A stretch of DNA of 64,000 nt from UTCFX2 sp963827155 (GCA_963827155.1 CAWGZV010000002.1:1240001-1304000); one strand, 5' to 3'. Counted from the stretch's first letter, positions 17,330 through 26,959 are shown. Translations and numbers: made by a program. Notes: generated by a model from the sequence alone, not told the origin.

Positions 17330-17904
17330 ATGAATTATCCACTCTGCAACCCCGTCCTTACCCAACCCTTCGGGGCCAATCCAGGGGACTATGCTCGTTT
17401 CGGCTACCCAGGGCACAACGGCGCAGACTTCTGGACCGACGACGAGCCCCCCGTTGTCCTGGCAATCGAGACCGGAAAGTCCTCAAAGTGGGATGGGAAG
17501 AATTTGGTTATGGGAAGTATGTCGTTCTAGTACACAGCCTGTTATTGATGACCCGCGAGCTGCTGGAATGGAAGTCTTATTACGCCCACCTCGAATCGGT
17601 TTCGGTGCTGCCAGGTCAAAAAATCCCCTTCGGCCGCCCAATCGGTTTCATGGGATCCACCGGCAACATCACCGGCCCCCATCTCCACCTCGGAATCCGC
17701 CTGCCGGCCTCTTACAACCCCGCTTATAAGGGATATGTCGACCCTTGCCCCTCCTCCAAGGCGGTCCTTTCCCTATCGGAGCCTTACGGTAGACCCTGGA
17801 CCGGCTGCTGCCCCCCCACAGCAGGTCTTAGGGGCCTCGGTTTCAAGATCTTATGGCTCTGCACATCATCATCAAGAATAAAAATAAGACCGTCTACCGC
17901 ATGA
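17330..17904 (+). pseudogene. M23-type peptidoglycan hydrolase (endolysin-like), frameshifted
   Basis: The first frame (17330-17530) has PVLTQPFGANPGDYARFGYP followed by GHNGADFW, which gives the first zinc-ligand H-x3-D of LytM/M23 peptidases. Near 17490 the reading moves to another frame (17488-17904) with YYAHLESVSVLPGQKIPFGR and GSTGNITGPHLHLGIR, whose HLH is the second metal-binding motif. One inserted or lost base separates the two halves of the active site. The region after VDPCP may contain a further shift, so the true C-terminus is uncertain. The place beside a holin-like gene and virion genes suggests host lysis or wall penetration. Confidence 0.7.
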
Positions 17905-17980
17905 AAAGGTACTTTTGAAATGAATAAAATAATCTTCTTGTCCTTTGCGTGCTTTGCGCCTTTGCGTTTGGATTTTATTT

Positions 17981-18307
17981 ATGCCTGAATGGACCACTCC
18001 CCTGTTGATCGCGCTTGCCTCCGGCGGTTTCCTCACCGGCCTGGCCGCCCTGTTAAATTCCAGGTCGGCAGCCCGCAAGGATGAGATGCAGAGTCTGAGA
18101 GAAACGATCAAAACCTTGCAGGAAGAAAACGCCAGACTCAAAAAACAGTGGACCGACCTATCCAACGAAAACCAATACTACCGCCGCTGGGCAGAACGCC
18201 TTTGCTACCAGGTCATCAGCCTCGGAGGCGTCCCCTGCGATCCTGACGCTGCCGATCCGGTGATCGAAACCCAAAGAAAAAAAAGACGGTTGACCCGAAC
18301 CAAATGA
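17981..18307 (+). CDS. Small phage protein: one membrane helix plus coiled coil
   Basis: 108 residues from MPEWTTPLLIALASGGFLTG. One N-terminal membrane helix is followed by a coiled coil (DEMQSLRETIKTLQEENARL) and a basic tail. The frame is open a little further 5', but that part is a dispersed TTTGCGT repeat. The topology suits a holin accessory or spanin-like inner component. The gene sits between the M23 hydrolase and the prohead protease. Confidence 0.6.
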   Translation: MPEWTTPLLIALASGGFLTGLAALLNSRSAARKDEMQSLRETIKTLQEENARLKKQWTDLSNENQYYRRWAERLCYQVISLGGVPCDPDAADPVIETQRKKRRLTRTK

Positions 18308-18326
18308 CAACCCTTATGAGGTGAAT

Positions 18327-18933
18327 ATGACCGAACCAAAAGCAGAATATTCAGCAGAACAAAAAGTAACCTTTGCCCTCTCCGGCGAGCTCTTCTCCTC
18401 ACCCGCGGACTCTCATGCCTATAAAGCCCGCTTCGTGCCGCGCCGGCAAGATCCGCGGGTCAGACAATACCGATTCCGGGGTAGTCATCGAAACCCAGGC
18501 CCTCGAGCTCAATGCAGACAAGTTCAATAACCGCGCTGTGTTCGTCGATCACGCCGGCTTTTTCGAATACCCTTCGCTCTCCCGCCTGGCAGGAGTAACC
18601 GTCAATCCAACCTATAACCCCCAGGATCAATCCATCGAAGGAGAAATCAAGCTCAACAACACCGAAGCCGGAACCTTAGCAGCTGACATTATTGAAGAAT
18701 TATTGGCAGATCCGGCCGCAGCCCCCGACGTTGGACTCTCTATGGTCGCCTATGTCCGCTTCGCAGCAAAAGAACAGAACGATCCCCGCCGGATCGTCGA
18801 TATCCGCCACGTCGAATCGGTTGACCTGGTCTTTCAGCCGGCCTCCGACGCCCGTATCCTCCAGAAGTTATCAGCCGTAGGGGCGCAAGGTTTGCGCCCT
18901 GACAATTTCGTTCAAACCCAAGGAGCAAACCCA
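18327..18933 (+). pseudogene. Prohead protease domain, frameshifted and run on into the capsid gene
   Basis: Starts MTEPKAEYSAEQKVTFALSG at 18327 with TGAGGTGAAT before it. Near 18440 the reading shifts by one base and continues KIRGSDNTDSGVVIETQALE, then FVDHAGFFEYPSLSRLAGVT and APDVGLSMVAYVRFA. The His in VDHAG and the Ser in GLSMVA fit the assemblin/HK97-type prohead serine protease fold. The protease has no stop: a GTAGGGGCGCAAGG repeat at 18878-18900 carries the frame into the capsid gene. Confidence 0.7.
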
Positions 18934-20338
18934 ATGCCAGAACCCGTAATCAATACCCCCGAACCAAACGTGAATCCAATCGCAGGCAGCAACGCAGTTT
19001 CTGCCTGGCAGGACGCCCTGGCAGAGACCGCCAGTGCTTCCATCCTCGCCGCTTCCGGGCTGCCAGAAGCTTCCCGTCAGCGCCTTTCCCAGGGCAAATA
19101 CAACCAACCCAGTGAATTAAAAGCCGCCATCGAAACCGAAAAAGCCTACCTCGCCGCCCTCAACGCGGATTCGGTTATCAACATCGGCGGCCAGGCCCCC
19201 CGCTCTCCCCACCTCTCGGGGATGATGACCAGCCTCGATAAGATCCAGCTTGCCCTCGACGCTCTCTTCCTCGGCGGTCGGCCTCCGGCCGGCATCCAAC
19301 CCCTCACCGGAATCAGGGAGCTTTACCATCTGCTCTCAGGCGACTATGAAATGACCGGCGTTTTTCAGGGGGATCGAATCCAGCTCGCCAACGTCAATTC
19401 ATCCACCATGGCAAACATGGTCGCAAATGCCCTGAATAAGGTCGTCGCCCAAGAGTTCATCGCTTACCCCCAATGGTGGCTGCCCATCGTCATCGGCACC
19501 GACTTCGACAGCCTCCAGGCCGTCAAATGGATCACCCTCGGTGGTGTCGGTGAGCTGCCCACGGTCGCAGAAGGCGCGGCTTACACTGAGCTTACCTGGG
19601 ATGACAAATACGAAACCGCTGCGTTCGTCAAAAAAGGTGGCTACCTGGGGATCACCATGGAAGCGATCGACAAAGACGACACCGGCCGGCTGCGCAATGC
19701 CCCAAGAGCGCTCGCTCAGGCTGCCTGGCTGACCCTCAGCAAATCTATCTCAGCCATCTTCACCGCCAACACCGGAACCGGACCAACCCTGACAGACTCC
19801 ACCGCCCTTTTCGATGGGTCCACAGCCAACCTCGGCACAACCGCCCTGAGTATCACCACCTACATCGCCGCCCGCACCGCCATGCGCAAGTTCACCGAGG
19901 TTAATTCAGGCGAGAGATTGGGAGCTTTGACCGCACCGAAATACCTGCTGGTGCCGCCAGATCTCGAGATCACCGCCCTGCAGATCCTCAGCTCAGCAGG
20001 CAGATTACACCTACGCCCTGAGCAACGCCCCTGCCGCACCGCAAAACGCCCTCACCGAAGGCAACGAGATGATGGACCGCTTGAATTTCGCCCGCGATCG
20101 CGTCATCGTCGTCGACCTGTGGACCGATACCAACAACTGGGCAGCGGTCGCAGATCCCAAGCTCTACCCCACCATCGGACTCGGCTACCGCTATGGACGC
20201 GCCCCCGAGATCTTCTCCGTCGCCTCTCCCACCGCCGGACTGATGTTCACCAACGACACCATGCCGGTCAAGGTCCGCTTCGTCTATGCCTGCGGTCCCA
20301 TCGACTGGCGCGGTCTGTATAAGGCCAATGTCGCATAA
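18934..20338 (+). pseudogene. Major capsid protein (HK97/gpT-like), one frameshift
   Basis: An ATG at 18934 with AAGGAG nine bases before it (MPEPVINTPEPNVNPIAGSN) could restart translation downstream of the protease. The capsid part (YEMTGVFQGDRIQLANVNSS, WWLPIVIGTDFDSLQAVKWI, ELTWDDKYETAAFVKKGGYL) resembles Mu gpT-like or HK97-fold major heads. At about 19998 the frame shifts by one base to QADYTYALSNAPAAPQ and ends at 20338 with FVYACGPIDWRGLYKANVA. The repaired product is about 468 residues. Its frame is continuous with the protease through a repeat element, so a protease-capsid polyprotein is possible. Confidence 0.75.
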
Positions 20339-20339
20339 A

Positions 20340-20400
20340 GGCCAATGTCGCATAATTGTAGGGGCGCACTGCGTGCGCCCTAACTGCGTGCGCCCTAACC
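20340..20400. repeat. GTAGGGGCGCACTGCG repeat between virion genes
   Basis: Begins with a duplication of the 3' end of the capsid gene (GGCCAATGTCGCATAA, repeated), followed by two copies of the CGCACTGCGTGCGCCC-type palindrome. Confidence 0.6.
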
Positions 20401-20401
20401 T

Positions 20402-20918
20402 ATGCCTCTGACCTTTTATGACCTTGCTTTTCTGCTCTTGGTGGTGCTGATCGGAGCGACCCTTGCCCTTTTTAGCGCCAACGACTTCTACAATTTCATA
20501 ACAAATGACCGGTATGCAAATACTTACCATCCCGCATCCGGTCCAAGGGAGATAATCATGAACCAAGTCTTTCAGCAAACCTACGTAATCCCAGGCACCC
20601 TGGCCGCCAACCATAACTTTTACGCCACCATGCCCTTCGACGCCCAACTGGTCCACGTCTCACTCGTCAACACCACCGCCAACGCCGGAACCTTGAAAAT
20701 CGGCAAATCATCCGACGATGACGCCTACCTCCTGGCCGAAAACTTCGGCGTGTCCGCCACTCCGGTGGAGGTCGCCACACCCGCCGGCTTCGACGGCGCA
20801 GACGCCGCAGGACAATACCCCCATATCCCAGACGGAACGATCCTGTTCCTCACCGTCACCGACCATGGATCTCATATGGCCAATGTCTGTGTGGTTCTTC
20901 ACCTTCACAGAAGGTTAA
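20402..20918 (+). pseudogene. Virion decoration-like protein, C-terminal frameshift, with N-terminal membrane-helix extension
   Basis: The frame opens at 20402 with one membrane helix (LTFYDLAFLLLVVLIGATLA) and continues into a second start at 20558 (MNQVFQQTYVIPGTLAANHN), which has its own GGGAGATAAT site. I regard 20558 as the start of a beta-rich protein of about 119 residues (FYATMPFDAQLVHVSLVNTT and IPDGTILFLTVTDHG). Near 20885 the natural ending moves one frame to VWFFTFTEG and stops at 20918; otherwise the frame runs on into repeats. It follows the capsid gene, hence the decoration idea. Confidence 0.5.
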
Positions 20919-20923
20919 TCCGT

Positions 20924-21020
20924 AGGGGTGCAACGCTTGCACCCGTTCGGGCGCACTGCGTGCGCCCCTATCACCATGGGCGCACGCGGGAACCACGCCC
21001 CGCGTACGCCCTCCGTGGGA
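20924..21020. repeat. GTAGGGGTGCAACGC / GGGCGCACTGCG repeats
   Basis: Three or four short palindromic units of the GTAGGGGCGC family fill the gap before the next small gene. Confidence 0.6.
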
Positions 21021-21028
21021 GAAATGAG

Positions 21029-21288
21029 ATGATCAAAGAATCGGAATTTCAGGTGGACAGAAATACTACTGCTTCACCGCCGACACAGATACAGCCAAAG
21101 CAAAAGAGATCTTCATCAAGCGCTTCGGCTATGAGCCAGAGCATATGATCCTGGCCTCGAATTTGCTTTGGTGCGGTCCAATCGGATCTGAATCAGGGAA
21201 TGCCAACGAACCGCCCGATTCAGATCCAAATTATTTGCAGATGACCCTCAACGTATTGTCCCCCTCCTGGTGGATAGTGAAATCGTAG
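21029..21288 (+). pseudogene. Small phage protein of unknown function, one frameshift
   Basis: ATG at 21029 (GGAGAAATGAG before it) reads MIKESEFQVDR, then the plausible coding frame shifts by one base near 21060 to KYYCFTADTDTAKAKEIFIK, then RFGYEPEHMILASNLLWCGP and LQMTLNVLSPSWWIVKS, ending at 21288. About 85 residues. I recognise no domain. Confidence 0.45.
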
Positions 21289-21299
21289 GGGCGCACTGC

Positions 21300-21360
21300 G
21301 TCCTTAATGTCATTGCGAGGAACGAAGTGACCGCTCGTTTTGAGAGCGCAAGCAATCTGA
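21300..21360 (+). repeat. REP-type element
   Basis: TGTCATTGCGAGGAACGAAG then TGACCGCTCG and GAGCGCAAGCAATCTGA: a longer REP variant with an internal CGCTCG/GAGCG hairpin. It separates two phage genes. Confidence 0.75.
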
Positions 21361-21372
21361 TTAGGTAAAACC

Positions 21373-22811
21373 ATGAGATATAAATTCAAAATCCCACTCC
21401 GCCGACCCCTGGAAAGAAACGATTCGACTGGTACGTGGATTCGGTCAATGGAGATGACGGCAGCACCGGAAAAAAACCATCCGAAGCTTTCCAAACCATC
21501 GCCGCCCTTACCTCCATCTCAGCCGGAGACACAATCGGGCTCGCTCGCGGCAGCGAATGGCGAGAGCAGCTCACCGTCACCGTCGAAAATGTCTCCATAA
21601 AAGCCTATGGTCCAGGCGCGCGCCCAATCCTGCGTTGTGACAATGTGATCAATTCGGGCTGGTCCAAAACCGGCGGCTATACCAACATCTACCAGGTCAC
21701 TTTATCCACAAACTACGATCCAGGAGACCCAACTTTTCAAAGCGTCTGGGAGGATGATACCCGCCTCACCCTCGCTGCCAGTTTAGCCGCCCTCGATTCA
21801 GCCCCAGGATCGTATTACTGCGCCAACCACAGCACCACAACCCCCGTAATTTATGTCCATGCCACCGGCAGCGGAAACCCCGCCGCCAACGGCAAGGTTT
21901 ACGAAATGCCGGTCCGCAATTATGGCATCTATGGGGTCAATCATACGACGATCAAAGGGATCCACACCCTCCGCAATCTCGCCACCGGTGGAAGTATCAA
22001 GTGCCTTTCCTACGCAAACATCAGCGATTGCCTGGTCGAAGATGGAAACAAACATAATCTCTATTTCGGCACAGGCAGTTATTTGAATGGGGTCATCGCC
22101 CAGCGCTTCTACACCAACGAGACCAACACCATGTTCGTTCTCAATGCAGATACTCCCAACAACGAAGGCTGCACCCTGATCAACTGCCAGGCAATCGACG
22201 GCGGTTCAGCTTATTACGGTCATGTAAATGTGTCGGGTAATTTCGGCACGGTCACACTGATCGATTGTCAGGCTGTAAACTGCGTCGTTGGGGTTAATTT
22301 TTCCAGTGCTTCTGTCGTTCTGCAAGATTGTGACATTGAAGGATTGCTTTACGGGATAGAAGCTGGCGAAAACTACACCATCACCGGCGGTTCGATCAAA
22401 GGCGCAAACCACGCGATTTTCTTTCAAGCCGGTTCGCTTACGATCTCTTGCAATGGTACTTCCCTTCGCAACACTGCAAATCCAACAAACTCTTGCATCA
22501 GAGCGCTCAACAAAAATTCTATAACGCTGTCTTTGACAGATTGCACCATCATCTCTGACACTTGGGTAGGGATTAATTTAGAGGGCGGAAACAATCTAAC
22601 GCTAACCGTCAACGGATGCACTTTCGATTGCCTGGTGGATTTAATTCACGACGGCGCGCAAGATCCGGTGTTCGTGTTTGATAATAACCTCTACAAGCTG
22701 CGCGAAGGCACGGATGATTTTTATGCTGCCGTCGGCAGCCCCTGCGCCGCTTATACTTTCGCACAATGGCAAGGATTAGGCTATGACCTCAACAGCTCAA
22801 CCTACACCTAA
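21373..22811 (+). CDS. Right-handed beta-helix protein, probable tail spike or virion fibre
   Basis: The main frame (21435-22811, 458 residues) opens YVDSVNGDDGSTGKKPSEAF, an N-terminal beta-helix capping pattern. It continues in repeated beta-helix turns such as TTIKGIHTLRNLATGGSIKC, CLVEDGNKHNLYFGTGSY and VVLQDCDIEGLLYGIEAGEN. The proper start is probably the ATG at 21373 (MRYKFKIPLRRPLE), which needs a one-base shift near 21413 to reach KRFDWYVDSVNG. Beta-helix proteins in virion operons are commonly tail spikes that bind or cut surface glycans; no catalytic residues can be assigned. Confidence 0.7.
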
Positions 22812-23244
22812 AAAACCAAAGCCGTCGAAACCAGAGCCCAACCCCGTAGGGGCGCAAGGCTAGCGCCCCGGGTTGGCGCACCGCGTGCGCCCCCTGTCAT
22901 TGCGAGGAACGAAGTGACCGCTCGTTCTGTGAGCGACAAGCAATCTTTCCGCAACCTCCACCATCCAGGATCTTGCCCTAAACTACCTCGGCTTTCCAGA
23001 AGATACCCCACTGGACCAGGCAAAGGAATATTTCAAAGACCATTTCGACGCCCTACCAGAGAAAACCCACCACGCTTACGGCTGCATCTGGATCGGTCCC
23101 ACCCTCGCCAAACACAAACCTTACACCATGTTCATCGTGCGCCCCAATCCAGACCCCACCCCTGTAGGGGCGCAAGGCGTGCGCCCTGGGTTCAATAACG
23201 AGCCCACCCCTGGGTCCAAGCACGCCGCGACACCCCTGGGTTAA
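22783..23244 (+). pseudogene. Phage gene split by a repeat-element insertion
   Basis: An ATG at 22783, overlapping the beta-helix gene's end, reads MTSTAQPTPKKPKPSKPEP. It then enters a GTAGGGGCGCAAGG unit with an in-frame TAG and a REP element (together 22845-22955). In the same frame the protein resumes at about 22957: TIQDLALNYLGFPEDTPLDQ, then YFKDHFDALPEKTHHAYGCI and KHKPYTMFIVRPNP. It then runs through another repeat to a stop at 23244. The resumption in the same frame shows a clean insertion. Function unknown. Confidence 0.6.
22845..22955. repeat. Compound repeat insertion (GTAGGGGCGC unit plus REP element)
   Basis: GTAGGGGCGCAAGGCTAGCG, then GCGCACCGCGTGCGCCC, then TGTCATTGCGAGGAACGAAG and a CGCTCG...GAGCG hairpin ending CAAGCAATCT. 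It interrupts a gene and introduces stops. Confidence 0.8.
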
Positions 23245-23278
23245 AGAACCGCGTGCCCCAAAGGAAAGGTTAAATAAA

Positions 23279-23577
23279 ATGGCAATCCTCGCCGGCTACG
23301 GTCAATTTGTCCCCGCCAATACCAGCAAAAAGGTATGAGCACCGGCCGCGGTTTCGTCCATGGGATCATTCTCTCCTCTGCAGCTACCGGCGCAATCGAA
23401 TCCCTCACCCTCTATGACAATACCGACGCCACCGGAAATGTTCTGATCAAAATTAATTCCTATCATTACGATCCGGCTGTCATTCTGTTCGATCGGATTC
23501 GCCCACTTGCCTTTACGGTCGGTCTCACCGCCAAAACCTCCACCAATGGCGACGCGTTTGTCATCCTGGAGGCCTAG
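23279..23577 (+). pseudogene. Small beta-rich phage protein, one frameshift in an A-run
   Basis: ATG at 23279 (AGGTTAAATAAA before it) reads MAILAGYGQFVPANTSKK and stops at 23338. From the A-run at about 23328 the neighbouring frame continues GMSTGRGFVHGIILSSAATG, then AIESLTLYDNTDATGNVLIK and FDRIRPLAFTVGLTAKTSTN, to a stop at 23577. About 99 residues, predicted all-beta. The place before the portal suggests a virion accessory protein. Confidence 0.5.
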
Positions 23578-23588
23578 CGAATGGACGG

Positions 23589-23645
23589 TAGGGGCGCACT
23601 GCGTGCGCACCTACTCCGGCGGCCGGAGGCCGCCGTCGGGTAGTA
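23589..23645. repeat. GTAGGGGCGCACTGCG repeat and a GGCGGCCGGAGGCCGCC palindrome
   Basis: One unit of the GTAGGGGCGC family followed by a perfect GC-rich palindrome, between two phage genes. Confidence 0.6.
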
Positions 23646-23677
23646 CGTGGTTTGATTAATTTTGAAAGGATGCGGTT

Positions 23678-25069
23678 ATGTTGAATCGGTTTAGAAATCT
23701 GTTTAATCCAAAGAAATCAGAGCTCACCTCCGTATCCGTCCGCGTCGACGACTCCCCAGGCTGGGCCGGATTGACCAATTCTTTACATGACTACGACCCC
23801 GCCCGCGTCCAGGAGATCTACAAAGACGCCCTCGAAGCCTGGCGCAGAAACCCCATCGCCTGGCGCTCTATTGCCATTACCTCCGATTACATTGTTGGAG
23901 ATCGAATCGTCATCTCAAGCCCGAACAGGAACTTAAACAGGTATATCAAACTCTTTTGGAACCACCCCAAGAACAACATGAGCCAGAGATTGGAAGGTAT
24001 GTCCGATGAGCTGTCGAGGGCAGGAGATCTGTTTGTGACTTTGCACCGCAACGAGCTGGACGGCATGTCTTACATTCGATTTGTGACAAAGGATCGGATT
24101 GAAAAGATCGAGACCGCACCCAATGACTATGAGACCGAGCTTGCTTACTACGAAATTCAGGAGGTCGGAGAGTCCAAGGTCTGGTATTCGCCCTGGCATC
24201 CAGCCGCCGAAGCCAGCTCGGCGGTCATGCTCCACTATACGATCAATAAGCCCATCGGAGCGCTGCTTGGGGAGAGTGATTTAGTGACCATGATCCCCTG
24301 GCTGCTGCGTTATTCTAGAATGTTGGAAGATCGGGTTAAGTTGAATTGGGCGGTTCGTTCGTTTCTCTGGTTCGTCACCGTGCCATCCGCCAAGGTCAAA
24401 GAGAAGCAAGAAATGTACAGAAACCCACCAGAATCGGGATCCATTATTATTAAAGACGAATTGGAAACCTGGGACGTGAGCTCACCAGACTTGAAAGCTT
24501 CTGACGCCCGTCACGATATGCAGGCTGTCCGAGCCATGATCGACGCCGGTTCCGGCTACCCGCCTCACTGGCGCGGCGACGCCGGAGATATCTCTTTAGC
24601 CACAGCTCAATCCATGCAGGGACCAACCGAAAGACATTTGAGACGCCGGCAGCAGTACTTTTTATGGATGCTTAAGGATATTCTTTACCAGGGTTATCAA
24701 AGAGCGGTCCAATCTGGAGGCTACGCCCGCATCTCCTCGGAGGACTACGACACCATTTTTAGGATCTCAGCTCCAGATATCAGCCGTTGGGACAATGAAA
24801 GCCTGGCCAAATCCGCCGAAAATATCTCCGCTGCCTTTGCCGATCTCACCCCAATTCTAAAAGGTTTGCCCGAATCCTATGCCCGACTGATGTTAACCAC
24901 TGCTTTCAAGTTCATCGGAGAGCCCCTCACCGAAGATCAGCTCAGTCAATTGATCAAGGATCTGGGCGCAATCCCCTCTGCGGCTCCTGCAGCAGCGCCA
25001 CTCCTGCTGCCAGCGGATCGTAGGGGCGCAAGGTTTGCGCCCCCTGTCATTGCGAGGAGCACACCTTAA
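23678..25069 (+). CDS. Phage portal protein
   Basis: 463 residues. RRNPIAWRSIAITSDYIVGD near the N-terminus, a long alpha/beta middle (MSDELSRAGDLFVTLHRNEL, LLGESDLVTMIPWLLRYSRM) and AMIDAGSGYPPHWRGDAGDI with SLATAQSMQGPTERHLRRRQ. This is the late-domain pattern of portal proteins that form the dodecameric DNA-packaging ring. TTGAAAGGATGCGGTT precedes the ATG. The last 15 or so codons (RRGARFAPPVIARSTP) are translated repeat elements, so the native C-terminus has been replaced. No frameshift is visible. It lies downstream of the capsid gene, an unusual order. Confidence 0.85.
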   Translation: MLNRFRNLFNPKKSELTSVSVRVDDSPGWAGLTNSLHDYDPARVQEIYKDALEAWRRNPIAWRSIAITSDYIVGDRIVISSPNRNLNRYIKLFWNHPKNNMSQRLEGMSDELSRAGDLFVTLHRNELDGMSYIRFVTKDRIEKIETAPNDYETELAYYEIQEVGESKVWYSPWHPAAEASSAVMLHYTINKPIGALLGESDLVTMIPWLLRYSRMLEDRVKLNWAVRSFLWFVTVPSAKVKEKQEMYRNPPESGSIIIKDELETWDVSSPDLKASDARHDMQAVRAMIDAGSGYPPHWRGDAGDISLATAQSMQGPTERHLRRRQQYFLWMLKDILYQGYQRAVQSGGYARISSEDYDTIFRISAPDISRWDNESLAKSAENISAAFADLTPILKGLPESYARLMLTTAFKFIGEPLTEDQLSQLIKDLGAIPSAAPAAAPLLLPADRRGARFAPPVIARSTP

Positions 25070-25195
25070 TGTCATTGCGAGGAGCAAAGCGATCGCTCGT
25101 TCTAAGAGCGGCAAGCAATCTGACAAAGCAACATGTCATTGCGAGGAGCAAAGCGATCGCTCGTTCTAAGAGCGGCAAGCAATCTATGCAAAGCA
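25020..25195. repeat. Cluster of GTAGGGGCGC and three REP-type elements
   Basis: A GTAGGGGCGCAAGG unit, a truncated TGTCATTGCGAGGAG, and two near-identical full elements at about 25071-25121 and 25134-25184, each with GCGATCGCTCG...AAGAGCGGCAAGCAATCT. They cover the portal's 3' end. Confidence 0.85.
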
Positions 25196-25877
25196 ATCTA
25201 TCACTCAATCCCACCGTTAAGATTGGCGTGCTTCGGGGGCGGCGCTCGGACGGCTGGCGCACTGTGTTCAAAGTACGTTCACACAGAGCGCCATTCAGCC
25301 GACCGAATACGCCCCGCCCCTTCCAGCCCGCCAGGCGCTTTCCCCCCACTCCAGCGCCCAGAAAAATACAAGTACTTAGAACAGGCATTAATTCCCACCA
25401 TTTTCCCTTTTGTTGCGATTCTGGTGCCACTGGCCAATGTATTAGCTCTTTAATGTCATTGCGAGGACTCTTGTGACCGCTCGTTTTGTGAGCTTCAAGC
25501 AATCATCTGATTCGACCAGTCATATGCTGCGGGCAGCGGGTCAGTCCACTCCCTTGCGGTGCGTGCAGGGGCTTTTCAGGGGGGCGTTGGGACGCCTTGC
25601 GCACTGCGGTTCGTCTGGAGAAAGATCGCCTCCAGCCTTCCCGCAGAGCGCAAACCAGGCGTCCCAAGTACACACCCCCCTGTCGCCCCGCCCGCCCTCG
25701 CTTCGTCCGCTTCCCTCCCCTTCTCCTACTTCGACGTCCTCCAGGTGCTGCCACCAGCCCCAGCTGTCACCAGCCCTCAGATTAATGTCATCGCGATTAA
25801 TGAACGTTTAATGTCATTGCGAGGAGCGAAGCGACGAAGCAATCCTGATCTCATTCACTCGTATCCGAGGTGATCCC
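25196..25877 (+). other. Gene remnants between REP elements
   Basis: Two short stretches look like ends of lost genes: EKYKYLEQALIPTIFPFVAI then LVPLANVLAL, stopping near 25453, and FSYFDVLQVLPPAPAVTSPQ then INVIAINE near 25730-25805. Each is followed at once by a TGTCATTGCGAGGA element (about 25453 and 25812). No intact gene is visible. The DNA between is C-rich with high coding bias but no continuous frame. Confidence 0.35.
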
Positions 25878-26568
25878 ATGGCTCAAACTTTAGGCACGCT
25901 TATTCAAGAATCCCGCAACCTGCTCGGAGATCTCACCGCTCTGGACTACGATTTTACCGACGCTCAGCTCGAAGATTTCATCAATCAGGCCATTCGCGTA
26001 TCTATCTATCCAGTTCCCGCGCTTCGCTGTTTACGATATTTCCACCACCGCCGCAACGCGTATCTATGACCTCGAGCTCACCCACACCGGAATCATCTCA
26101 GTTGAATACCCCCAGGGTCAAGATCCACCAGTTTACTTAGTTCGACGGTCTTTCACGCATCCCGATTTCTGGATCGTCGACGGTTATTATGACTTCGTAA
26201 AGCCCTCCGACGCCGATAGCTCTAATGCACCGCAAATTTATATCTCAACAAAACCGCCAGCCTCCAAGAAAATCCGAATTAATGCCATAACCGAGCACTT
26301 ACCCCTCGCAGATACCGCCGACGAAACCACCCTCCAAGATCGTCACTGTCACCTCATTGGTCTGTATGTCCGCTGGAAATGTTGGCAGGTGCTCTCCATC
26401 CAGGAAGGCGTCAATCCTGGTCCGCTCTCCACCCTCACATTCACCTTCGAGACCAATGCCAAACGCGCCGAAGATGCTTACAGAGCCAGCCTCGAAGCTG
26501 CCGTCAACGCCGAATCTGAATCCGCCATTACCCCCTGGAAGCTCGATAAATTCGACCGGATCTTGTGA
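25878..26568 (+). pseudogene. Head-tail connector/adaptor-like phage protein, one frameshift
   Basis: ATG at 25878 gives MAQTLGTLIQESRNLLGDLT, then DYDFTDAQLEDFINQAIRV, the N-terminus typical of small phage adaptor or DNA-packaging connector proteins. Near 26010 the frame shifts by one base and continues FPRFAVYDISTTAATRIYDL, SVEYPQGQDPPVYLVRRSFT, TADETTLQDRHCHLIGLYVR and FETNAKRAEDAYRASLEAAV, to a stop at 26568. The repaired length is about 229 residues. It follows the portal as expected for a connector. Confidence 0.6.
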
Positions 26569-26830
26569 GGGAGGGAGAAGGCTGGAAAGATTTAACGCAA
26601 AGCACCCGAAGGGCGCAACGCACATGAAGGATCTAAATGAGGGGGAGGAAAGCTGGAAAGATTTAAACGCAAAGCAATCGAAGGGCGCGAAGGACGCAAA
26701 GGATCTATATGAAAAGGAGGAAAGCTGGAAAGATTTAACCACAAATCAATCAAAGGGAGTTATAGACACGAAGGATTTTTACTACAAGGAGGAAGACTGG
26801 GAGGATTTAACGCAAAGCCATCGAAGGGTG
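26569..26830. repeat. Four tandem units of about 75 bp carrying the AAGATTTAA repeat
   Basis: Each unit begins GGAAAGCTGGAAAGATTTAA and contains a GCGAAGGACGCAAAGGAT word. Units start near 26569, 26643, 26718 and 26790. They translate in one frame as EESWKDLNAKQSKGAKDAKD-like repeats, which extends the downstream gene's open frame artificially to 26357. Confidence 0.75.
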
Positions 26831-26959
26831 TTGGCGGGAAAATCGAATTATGAGGGTGTTGACAATGAAGTTTTTTCTTATAGAATAGAGGGAACAGGCG
26901 GATTTTCTTTACCGCTACAACCACCCGCCAGAGGCCGGTCCGATGACAGGATTATCGAA

